Below are positions 7,370 to 14,259 of a stretch of DNA of 39,343 nucleotides, piece by piece. Position 1 is the stretch's first letter; the number at the start of each line of letters is the position of its first letter. This DNA comes from JAVWHX01 sp036639875. GTDB lineage: Bacteria > Bacillota_I > Bacilli_A > Erysipelotrichales > Coprobacillaceae. The position numbers and the translations under genes were made by a program. Where the stretch lies: NCBI GenBank assembly GCA_036639875.1, contig JAVWHX010000012.1:1-39343 (forward strand), written 5' to 3'. Below the pieces are notes generated by a model. The model had not been told where the DNA came from. It made no database searches and worked only from the letters and a program-made list of their open reading frames with translations.

Positions 7370-8109
7370 TATTTCTTTCCTCCTAAACAATTAATACTAT
7401 GAGCCATATATCCAGCTCCAAAACCATTATCAATATTCACAACACTGACTCCACTTGCACAACTATTTAACATTGATAGTAATGCAGAAAGTCCATTAAA
7501 ATTAGCACCATATCCAATTGATGTCGGTACAGCAATCACAGGTTTATCCGTTAATCCACCCACAACCGAAGCCAAAGCTCCTTCCATGCCTGCCACAACA
7601 ACAATAACATTGGCCAATTCAATAATATCCATCTTATGAAATAAACGATGTATCCCAGCAACACCTACATCACTCACAAGGTCAACTTCATTACCTAGAA
7701 ACTGAGCAGTTATCACAGCTTCTTTGGCAACAGGAATATCTGATGTCCCTGCACAGACTACAACGATTTTCCCTTTATTAAGAGGCTTATCATTTTTATG
7801 AAACACAAACGTTCTTGCTTCTTGATCATATACAAAATCAGGATATATCTTTTCTAGATATTCAGCTTTTTGTTGATCTACTCTTGTAGCAAGAATATGA
7901 GTCTGTTCATGATCAAGCATATTTTGAATAATGCCTGCAATCTGTTCTTGTGTCTTTCCAGAACCATAAATGACTTCTGAAACACCTGTTCTTTTTTCAC
8001 GATTATAATCTACATACGCATAATCCATTGGATTATCAATCAATTGTTTTGCATCATCTATTGATAATTCATGATTTTGGACTTTTTCTAATATCTCTTT
8101 TATCTTCAT
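7369..8109 (-). CDS. larB: LarB, pyridinium biscarboxylate synthase
   Basis: LarB carboxylates and hydrolyses nicotinic acid adenine dinucleotide, the first step of nickel-pincer nucleotide synthesis. The 246-residue protein has a short N-terminal region and a PurE-like C-terminal domain (from about residue 115: VVVCAGTSDIPVAKEA, then VAGMEGALASVVGGL and VAVPTSIGYG-type loops). The cysteine in LNSCASGVSVVNIDNGFGAG is in the position of the family's active-site cysteine. The start at 8109 follows AAAGGTGA; a longer frame to 8148 overlaps cbiO and includes that site. The gene lies 4 bases after cbiO and overlaps larC at its end, so it is clearly in the same operon. Confidence 0.92.
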   Translation of the reverse strand: MKIKEILEKVQNHELSIDDAKQLIDNPMDYAYVDYNREKRTGVSEVIYGSGKTQEQIAGIIQNMLDHEQTHILATRVDQQKAEYLEKIYPDFVYDQEARTFVFHKNDKPLNKGKIVVVCAGTSDIPVAKEAVITAQFLGNEVDLVSDVGVAGIHRLFHKMDIIELANVIVVVAGMEGALASVVGGLTDKPVIAVPTSIGYGANFNGLSALLSMLNSCASGVSVVNIDNGFGAGYMAHSINCLGGKK

Positions 8110-8113
8110 ATTT

Positions 8114-8830
8114 TCACCTTTGATAACGATAAGGTAATTCAAGACCATTATCTAACAATAACTGTTCATCTGTTAAGATATCTTGAGTCTTTCCAACCTT
8201 TACCACTTTCCCATTATTTAATAATACAATTTCATCACATAAATCTAATGCCATATCTAAATCATGTGTAGAAAAAATAATTTGTTGATCTAAATCTTTA
8301 ATAATATTCATAACGTTTCTACGACTTTTAGGATCTAGAAATGCTGATGGTTCATCTAGCAATAATATTTCTGGTTTCATTATAACAACGCTTGCTAGTG
8401 AAACAATTCTTTTTTGTCCACCTGATAGATGATTAGCATTTCTATCTAAGAAATCCTCAATACAAAATATCTCAGATATTTCTTTTATCCGCTGTTCAAT
8501 CTCATCATTAAGACACCCTTGATTAATTAAACCAAAAGATAAATTATCTTTAACACTAGGTAAAAATAACATATGATCAGGATTTTGAAAAACCAAACCA
8601 ATCTTTTGACGAAAAGTAGTGACTGTTTTTTTATTAAGTGATAAATCATCAACTTCAATATCCCCAGTATGTTCAACAAGATTAACCAGTGATGATAATA
8701 AAGTTGATTTACCAGAACCATTTTGACCAACAATACCAATACATTTCTGATTATCAAGATGAAGATTAATATCTTCTAATGCCTGAATCACTTGATCATA
8801 AACAACATTCATTTGTCTTATCTTTATCAT
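8114..8830 (-). CDS. cbiO: ECF nickel/cobalt transporter ATPase (CbiO/NikO)
   Basis: A 238-residue ABC ATPase of the energy-coupling-factor type. Walker A is GQNGSGKST (about 36-44), the signature is LSGGQ, Walker B is ILLLDEPSAFLD and the switch histidine is in FSTHDLDMA. It powers metal uptake with CbiQ and the CbiM-type S-component encoded just upstream. Its start overlaps the cbiQ stop, and larB follows after 4 bases. Although the family moves either Ni2+ or Co2+, the surrounding larB, larC and larE genes point to nickel. Confidence 0.9.
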   Translation of the reverse strand: MIKIRQMNVVYDQVIQALEDINLHLDNQKCIGIVGQNGSGKSTLLSSLVNLVEHTGDIEVDDLSLNKKTVTTFRQKIGLVFQNPDHMLFLPSVKDNLSFGLINQGCLNDEIEQRIKEISEIFCIEDFLDRNANHLSGGQKRIVSLASVVIMKPEILLLDEPSAFLDPKSRRNVMNIIKDLDQQIIFSTHDLDMALDLCDEIVLLNNGKVVKVGKTQDILTDEQLLLDNGLELPYRYQR

Positions 8831-9597
8831 TATATAACCACCTTTATTAACATCAACAAACCTAACATCATCATTATTAAAAAATAATTTTCAACTTCAA
8901 ACGTCACATATTGATGATATGTTTTATGAACATCAAAGCCTCGACATTTCATTGCCATATATACATCCTCACTGCGCTTAAAACTTCGTACTAATAAACT
9001 ACCAATAAAACTACCAAAGTCTTTCATTTCAATAGAATTACGAGATGGATTCTTTAATAAATAGGCTTGTATCATTTGTCTTGCTTCATCAGCTAACAAG
9101 AAAATATAGCGATAAATCATAATCAATTGCATCACAAAAAGAGAAGGAACTTTAATATGGACAAGTTCACAAGCAATCTGATGAAATGATGTTGTCCCAA
9201 TAAGCAGAAAAACTGTTGATAAACATAAAATATTCTTTAAGACTAATGTGATTAAAGAAATGTAACCAGCTGAAATAATCATTCCAAAACATTCAACAGT
9301 TTCTTTCATAAATATGATATTTGATAAACCCATACATAAAGAGATTGGTAAACCAATTAAACTTCTTTTCAATATACCCATCATAGATAAGTGACTTGTT
9401 CTTATCACAATCATTAAAACAAATGAATAGATAAATAATACCAAGATATTTAAATAGTGAGTAGATAAAACAAAGAGAATAAATATGATTGATAAGACCA
9501 TCTTTAATAAAGGGTTTAAGTTATGGATAAGTGAATCTTGTTTAGACCACTCTTCAATAACACCAATCTTTAATAATGCATTAGTGAGCTTGTTCAT
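8830..9597 (-). CDS. cbiQ: ECF nickel/cobalt transporter T-component (CbiQ/NikQ)
   Basis: A 255-residue membrane protein with about five to six hydrophobic segments and the basic coupling helix sequence near the C-terminus (SLLVRSFKRSEDVYMAMKCRGFD), the region that docks on the ATPase in ECF transporters. The N-terminus (NPLLKMVLSIIFILFVLST) matches the CbiQ family pattern in which the gene encodes the transmembrane scaffold. It overlaps the CbiM-type gene upstream by 17 bases and the ATPase gene downstream, as expected for a tightly coupled transporter operon. Confidence 0.9.
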   Translation of the reverse strand: MNKLTNALLKIGVIEEWSKQDSLIHNLNPLLKMVLSIIFILFVLSTHYLNILVLFIYSFVLMIVIRTSHLSMMGILKRSLIGLPISLCMGLSNIIFMKETVECFGMIISAGYISLITLVLKNILCLSTVFLLIGTTSFHQIACELVHIKVPSLFVMQLIMIYRYIFLLADEARQMIQAYLLKNPSRNSIEMKDFGSFIGSLLVRSFKRSEDVYMAMKCRGFDVHKTYHQYVTFEVENYFLIMMMLGLLMLIKVVI

Positions 9598-10594
9598 TTT
9601 TACGCTTTTTTATAATCAAATATCCACATCCACCAACACATATTAAAGTTGCTGCTCCACCAACAATACCAGAAACAGATGTTCCTAGTTTTCCTTCACT
9701 ACCACTAAAATTATAATCAGGTAAGACAGATGTTACTGACTGTACTTTTGCAAAGATATCTTTAGTAGAATCATTTGATTCAATATCTGCACTCCCTGTA
9801 ATCCCTTCTATTGACCATTCTAATCCATCAGGAGAAGAAGATGCATAAAGTGAAAGAACACCACCAATCAAAACTGATAGAATAGCAAAAACTGTAAAGA
9901 CTTTCTTTAAATTTAATGATGAAAAACTTTGATTATGAATTGTATTTTCAATAATTTCTCTTTTATCTTTTAAAACATATAAAACAACTGTTGTAGTAAT
10001 GATTCCTTCAACTAACCCAATTGCAAGATGAATAGGTTGCATTAATGCAACAAATGATAAGAATGGTAATTCAGTAATACCACTCATTAAGGTTTGTAAA
10101 ACAACTGAAAATGCTCCTAATTGTAATCCTACAACAACACCTAATAGACTTGCAAGTGTCACTCTCGTAGGATTAATAGTTTTCTTAAGTAATGGTTTTA
10201 CAATCAAAGGATAAGCAATAAAACATGGCAATACTCCCATATTAAAGATATTGCATCCTAATGCTAATAAACCACCATCACCAAAGAATAAGCATTGAAT
10301 AATTAAAACAGAACATATTGATAAAAAAGCTGGATATTGTCCTAAGATTAAACACAATAAAATACCTCCACCAATATGTCCACTACTTCCAGTACCTGGA
10401 ATGGTAAAGTTAATCATTTGTGCAACAAAGACAAAAGCACCCATTACACCCATCATTGGGATTTTTTTATCATCATGTTCTTGATTAATACGACGTATAG
10501 CTACGCCAATCATAATAAAACTTATTATCATAAAGATAATTCCTATATTGACAGAGATTAATCCATCTGCCATATGCATTAAAGTATAATTCAT
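9581..10594 (-). CDS. ECF nickel S-component, CbiM fused to a PDGLE/CbiN-like tail (NikMN)
   Basis: This 337-residue membrane protein binds the metal for the ECF transporter. Residues 1-215 are CbiM/NikM (MHMADGLIS at residues 6-14, SSGHIGGG, and other conserved loops). Residues 235-337 have two membrane segments around SSPDGLEWSIEG, the PDGLE signature of CbiN/NikN-type partners, so both parts are fused. In known NikM proteins the metal is held by the N-terminal Met-His. Here the only start with a Shine-Dalgarno site (GGGGA before 10594) puts five residues ahead of Met-His; an in-frame ATG at 10579 would restore it but has no such site. The frame extends to 10639. Confidence 0.87.
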   Translation of the reverse strand: MNYTLMHMADGLISVNIGIIFMIISFIMIGVAIRRINQEHDDKKIPMMGVMGAFVFVAQMINFTIPGTGSSGHIGGGILLCLILGQYPAFLSICSVLIIQCLFFGDGGLLALGCNIFNMGVLPCFIAYPLIVKPLLKKTINPTRVTLASLLGVVVGLQLGAFSVVLQTLMSGITELPFLSFVALMQPIHLAIGLVEGIITTTVVLYVLKDKREIIENTIHNQSFSSLNLKKVFTVFAILSVLIGGVLSLYASSSPDGLEWSIEGITGSADIESNDSTKDIFAKVQSVTSVLPDYNFSGSEGKLGTSVSGIVGGAATLICVGGCGYLIIKKRKNEQAH

Positions 10595-10655
10595 TTGTGT
10601 GTTCCCCTTTTCAACAGTTACTTCAGTAACTCTTCGCACACTTCTTATGTGGGAA

Positions 10656-11051
10656 CTATTTCAATATTTCTATTAATTCTTCTATATATTCTGGTATTGA
10701 TTTCTTTTCAACACCTAGGACATGAGCACTACATTTACTAATTGGTATTAAGTATTTGATAGCCTCACTTTCATTTATAGCTTGTGACATGGTTGGTGAA
10801 ATTTCACCATACATTGAATTGGCATAACAGATTCCAATTGGTCCAATAATAATTTCAGCATTCTTTGCATTATAGACAATTGCATTTTCACCAGTAGCAA
10901 TAGCGTCAGCACCACCTTTTTTAAGGTTATTAGTAGCCATACTATTTGTACCTACTCCTATAACAAACACATCATTTAAATGCGTTTTTATAGCTTCAAC
11001 AACGCTTCTTCCAACGCCTCCACCTTGCCCGTCAATAACAACAATTTCCAT
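10656..11051 (-). CDS. DUF3842 protein of unknown function within the lar/nickel operon
   Basis: A 131-residue protein of the DUF3842 family; no function is established for it to my knowledge. The N-terminus (MEIVVIDGQGGGVGRSVVEA) has a glycine-rich loop after a beta strand, like a Rossmann-type nucleotide-binding fold. Other conserved stretches are TNSMATNNLKKGGAD, ATGENAIVYNA and GPIGICYANSMYGEISP. Two cysteines (C75 and C107) are present. No membrane segment or signal peptide is seen. The start at 11051 follows AGGTGA, which overlaps the larE stop codon; the longer GTG start at 11060 is less likely. Its place between larE and the nickel transporter suggests a part in nickel-pincer cofactor synthesis, delivery or use. 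Confidence 0.85.
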   Translation of the reverse strand: MEIVVIDGQGGGVGRSVVEAIKTHLNDVFVIGVGTNSMATNNLKKGGADAIATGENAIVYNAKNAEIIIGPIGICYANSMYGEISPTMSQAINESEAIKYLIPISKCSAHVLGVEKKSIPEYIEELIEILK

Positions 11052-11056
11052 ACTTA

Positions 11057-11833
11057 TCACCTATCATAACTGCCACTTGTTATGCCTTCCAAATCTAAAG
11101 TTATAAAACGAAATCCAAGTTCTTTTAAAGAACTGATCATGTTTTTATTTCCAAGAACTTTATCAAAATCTTTTCTTTCAACTTCAATTCTTGCAAGATC
11201 ATCTTGAACTCTTACACGGACATGGTGAATTCCAATTTGATGAAATAATGCTTCTGCATCATCAACCATTTGAAGTTTTTCTTTTGTTAAAAGTGTATCA
11301 TATTGAAAACGTGATGCTAAACAAGCATTTGCAGGTTTATCATGAGTGATAATCCCTAATTCTTTTGAATACATTCTAATATCTTGTTTTGTCATTTGGC
11401 TATCAGATAACGGTGAAAGAATTCCTAACTCTTGACACGCTTGAATTCCAGGACGATAAACGCCTTCATCATCAAGATTCTTACCATCTACAACATATTC
11501 AAATCCTCTTTGAGATGCTGCTTCTATAACTTTAGACATAATTGTCTTTTTACAATAATAGCATCTTTTTTTATCATTGTTTCTAAATTCATCAACATCA
11601 AAGACATTGATTAAAATTTCACAGTATTGACTTTCTTTTAACAAGTTTCTAGCATTTTGGATATCCTCCTTGGACATCATATTCCCAATACATAAAACAG
11701 CCAAAACATTATCTTTACCTAAAGTTTCTTTAGCAACTTGAAATAAGAAATTAGAATCACAACCACCACTATATGCAATAGCAACCTTTTGATATTTTCT
11801 TAATATCTCTCTTAATGTTTCTAACTTATCCAT
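11057..11833 (-). CDS. larE: LarE, ATP-dependent sulphur transferase of nickel-pincer nucleotide synthesis
   Basis: LarE adenylates the pyridinium dicarboxylate mononucleotide and converts its carboxylates to thiocarboxylates. The 258-residue protein has the PP-loop SGGCDS (22-27). C171 in KPANACLASRF lies where the family's sacrificial cysteine (C176 in Lactiplantibacillus) is expected. A CYYCK pair (C91, C94) is also present; some LarE proteins instead use cysteines to hold an Fe-S cluster, and sequence alone does not settle which mode applies. GGAGG lies 5 bases before the start. It is the first gene of the operon, about 33 bases from the predicted transcription start of MerR-type promoter 2. 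Confidence 0.92.
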   Translation of the reverse strand: MDKLETLREILRKYQKVAIAYSGGCDSNFLFQVAKETLGKDNVLAVLCIGNMMSKEDIQNARNLLKESQYCEILINVFDVDEFRNNDKKRCYYCKKTIMSKVIEAASQRGFEYVVDGKNLDDEGVYRPGIQACQELGILSPLSDSQMTKQDIRMYSKELGIITHDKPANACLASRFQYDTLLTKEKLQMVDDAEALFHQIGIHHVRVRVQDDLARIEVERKDFDKVLGNKNMISSLKELGFRFITLDLEGITSGSYDR

Positions 11834-11872
11834 ATAGCCTCCATATTTCTAATCTTTTCTTACACCTTACTT

Positions 11873-11903
11873 ATCATATACCCTAGAGTGAACTCCAGGT
11901 CAA
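11873..11903 (-). promoter_or_regulatory. MerR/AdhR-type promoter 2 (lar/nickel operon)
   Basis: On the minus strand: -35 TTGACC (11898-11903), 19-bp spacer, -10 TATGAT (11873-11878). The dyad CCTGGAG-TTCA-CTCTAGG occupies 11882-11899 and ends 3 bp before the -10. This matches promoters 1, 3 and 4 exactly in geometry. It drives larE and, by gene overlap, all seven genes. No room exists for a long riboswitch leader. Confidence 0.8.
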
Positions 11904-11935
11904 GAACTTTTTAATATTTTATCACAATAAACCAA

Positions 11936-11972
11936 TAATAAGAAAGGATAAAGTTATTTTAACCTTATCCTT
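11936..11972 (-). terminator. Intrinsic terminator after the Fe-S AKR pair
   Basis: AAGGATAA and TTATCCTT form an 8-bp stem with an inner GTTA/TAAC extension; the minus strand continues with a T-rich tail. It ends the two-AKR operon just before promoter 2. Confidence 0.7.
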
Positions 11973-11979
11973 ATCAATA

Positions 11980-13128
11980 TTAATATCCAAAAACTTCAAC
12001 AGCTTTTTTCATTTTAGCAATGATTTCAACATGGAAAGGACAATTTCTTTCACATGAACCACATTCTATACATTCATGAGCATGATGTTCTAAAGCATTA
12101 TAATGTTGTTGAACAGTTTCAGGGGCTTCTCCTTGAGCAATACATAAATCTAAGAACTTGTTGACACTAGCAACATCAATCCCTTTAACACATGGTGCAC
12201 AATGTCCACAGTAAACACAATTTCCTTCAAAGTTATGTTTTTTAACCGATGCTAGAACTTCAGCAAAGTCTTTTTCTTTTTTATCTATTGAACAATAAGC
12301 AACTGCATCTTTCAACTCTTCAATAGAATGACTACCAGCCATAACTGAAACAACACCTGGACGCTTTAAACAATAATGAATACATTGAGGAACAGTTAAT
12401 TTCACTTGGAATGGAGATAGTTTTTCATCAAGTAAATCTCCACCACCAAAAGCTTTCATAACCGTAATAGCAATATTTTCTTTTTCACAATACTCATATA
12501 ACTCTTGACGAATTGGATCAATATTCGTTAATGGTTTTTCATAATTCTCATCAGCCCATAAATCTTCTACATCTTCACTTGGTGGCAACATATCATAACA
12601 AGGATTAATAGAAAATAATAAGACATCAATAAGACCTGTTTTCACTGCTTTTAAAGCAATTTCTGGGTTATGAGAACTTATCCCAATACTTTTAATACTC
12701 CCTTTTTCTTTTAATTCCTTAACATATTCAATAACTTCACCTTGAAAAACTTCATCAAAATCTTTTTGAGCATCAACATAATGAATCATACCAATATCAA
12801 TATAATCAGTTTTTAATCTTTCTAACAAATCATTAAATCCTGCTTTGACTTCTTCAATTTTACGTGTACGTAAATATTGATCATCCTTCCAAATTGCACA
12901 AACATGACCTTCAATAATCCACTTTTCACGTTGATGTTGGATAACTTCTCCAACATAACTTCTCGCAAGCGGATGAGGAGAATAAAAATCAATAATATTA
13001 ACCCCTTCTGAAAAAGCATAATCCAAGAACTCTTTAACTTCTTCCTGTGATTTCTTTATAAACCCTTCACAACCTAAACCAATAACACTTGCATTCAATC
13101 CTGCTCTTCCTAATTTTTTATATTCCAT
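11980..13128 (-). CDS. Diverged aldo/keto reductase-like protein with 2x[4Fe-4S] and altered catalytic tetrad
   Basis: The 382-residue protein keeps the AKR barrel pattern in residues 1-280, but the usual Asp-Tyr-Lys-His tetrad is changed. D47 is present (NIIDFYSPHP), the Tyr position five residues later is H52, the Lys position is H75 (IIEGHVC), and H116 is kept (MIHYVD). Two ferredoxin-type motifs follow: CVYCGHCAPC (CxxCxxCxxC) and CIECGSCERNCP. It may therefore not be a conventional carbonyl reductase. I recall similar sequences in other Firmicutes, so this is a subfamily and not a one-off mutation. It lies 8 bases after the other Fe-S AKR and starts after AGGAGG. Confidence 0.85.
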   Translation of the reverse strand: MEYKKLGRAGLNASVIGLGCEGFIKKSQEEVKEFLDYAFSEGVNIIDFYSPHPLARSYVGEVIQHQREKWIIEGHVCAIWKDDQYLRTRKIEEVKAGFNDLLERLKTDYIDIGMIHYVDAQKDFDEVFQGEVIEYVKELKEKGSIKSIGISSHNPEIALKAVKTGLIDVLLFSINPCYDMLPPSEDVEDLWADENYEKPLTNIDPIRQELYEYCEKENIAITVMKAFGGGDLLDEKLSPFQVKLTVPQCIHYCLKRPGVVSVMAGSHSIEELKDAVAYCSIDKKEKDFAEVLASVKKHNFEGNCVYCGHCAPCVKGIDVASVNKFLDLCIAQGEAPETVQQHYNALEHHAHECIECGSCERNCPFHVEIIAKMKKAVEVFGY

Positions 13129-13136
13129 ACATCCTC

Positions 13137-14150
13137 CTACTTTAAGAAAGTTTGATAATCTTCATAATTCTTTTGTAATAATTCAGGAGTATTTAATCCA
13201 TAAGGACAATGACTCATGCATTTTCCACAATGAACACATTCCTTAATCTTTTCCATTTCTCGTTGCCAATGATCATTCAACCATCCCGCTGATGGTGCTC
13301 TTCTTAACATCAATGACATTCTTGCACATTGATTAATAACAATTCCTTTTGGACAAGGCATACAATATCCGCATCCTCTACAGAAATTGCCTGCTAATTC
13401 CTTTTGATCATGTTCTATAATATCTTTAATTTCTCCAGAAAGTTGTGGTGGATTATCTTGATAAGCAATAAATTCATCTAATTCACTTTCTTTTTGAACA
13501 CCCCAAATTGGTAATGCATTTTCATATTGTGCAATATATGCATAAGCAGCATCTGAGCGTGTAATCAATCCACCTGATAAAGCTTTCATACAAATGAATC
13601 CAATATTATGTTCTTTACATAATTGAACAAGTTCTGCTTCTTTTTCACTTGCTAAGTAACTAAATGGAAATTGTAATGTATCATACAAACCAGACTCTAT
13701 AGCTTCTTTAGCAACTTTCCAACCATGATTTGTTAAACCTATATAATGAATCTTGCCTTGTTGTTTAGCCTCTAGCATTGCTTCATACAAACCTGATCCA
13801 TCATTAGGCTTAGGACAAAATGAAGGATTATGAAATTGATATATATCAATATAATCAGTCTTAAGTGCTTTTAAACTTGCTTCCAAATCACTCCAAAAAC
13901 CTTCAACAGTTGTCGCCATAGTCTTTGTTGCAATATAAATGTTCTCTCTTACATCACTTAATGCAAGCCCAATCTTTTCTTCACTATCACTATAAGCTCT
14001 TGCAGAATCAAAGAACTGGATTCCATGATCATAAGCTTTACGCAAAATAATCTTTGCTTCATCTTTCGTTACTCTTTGAACAGGTAAAGCTCCAAAACCA
14101 TTCTTATTCACTGTAATTCCTGTTCTCCCTAATGTTGTTTGTTGTACCAT
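13137..14150 (-). CDS. Aldo/keto reductase with C-terminal 2x[4Fe-4S] domain
   Basis: From the chosen start the protein has 337 residues. The tetrad is intact: D48 and Y53 (FFDSARAYSDSE), K76 (ATKTM) and H108 (QFHNP). The C-terminal quarter holds CRGCGYCMPC and CVHCGKCMSHCP, each able to carry a [4Fe-4S] cluster. Two adjacent ATGs (14150, 14153) follow AGAGGTGA; 14150 has the better spacing. The longer frame to 14174 would run into the -10 element. It is the first gene of a two-AKR operon under MerR-type promoter 3. The substrate is unknown. Confidence 0.88.
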   Translation of the reverse strand: MVQQTTLGRTGITVNKNGFGALPVQRVTKDEAKIILRKAYDHGIQFFDSARAYSDSEEKIGLALSDVRENIYIATKTMATTVEGFWSDLEASLKALKTDYIDIYQFHNPSFCPKPNDGSGLYEAMLEAKQQGKIHYIGLTNHGWKVAKEAIESGLYDTLQFPFSYLASEKEAELVQLCKEHNIGFICMKALSGGLITRSDAAYAYIAQYENALPIWGVQKESELDEFIAYQDNPPQLSGEIKDIIEHDQKELAGNFCRGCGYCMPCPKGIVINQCARMSLMLRRAPSAGWLNDHWQREMEKIKECVHCGKCMSHCPYGLNTPELLQKNYEDYQTFLK

Positions 14151-14169
14151 CATCTTCACCTCTTTTTCT

Positions 14170-14200
14170 ATCATATCACTTAGAGTCTACTCTAAGTCAA
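14170..14200 (-). promoter_or_regulatory. MerR/AdhR-type promoter 3 (Fe-S AKR pair)
   Basis: On the minus strand: -35 TTGACT (14195-14200), 19-bp spacer, -10 TATGAT (14170-14175). The dyad CTTAGAG-TAGA-CTCTAAG at 14179-14196 is perfect, and perfect symmetry extends to 9-bp arms. It ends 3 bp before the -10, as in the other three promoters. Confidence 0.82.
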
Positions 14201-14204
14201 GATT

Positions 14205-14244
14205 TTTCTAAAAATGAAAACCTAGAAATCAACACTCCTAGGTT
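14205..14244 (-). terminator. Intrinsic terminator of the metF-metH operon
   Basis: AACCTAG and CTAGGTT form a 7-bp stem; the minus strand continues TTTCATTTTT. It lies 16 bases after the metH stop codon. Confidence 0.7.
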
Positions 14245-14259
14245 ATATTATTAAATATT

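Noticed and set aside
8527..8757. Second minus-strand frame inside cbiO
   Set aside because: It is an out-of-frame shadow of the ATPase gene with no start signal.
11833..11872. NiCo or cobalamin riboswitch before the lar/nickel operon
   Set aside because: The leader from the predicted start is only about 33 bases, too short for either riboswitch.
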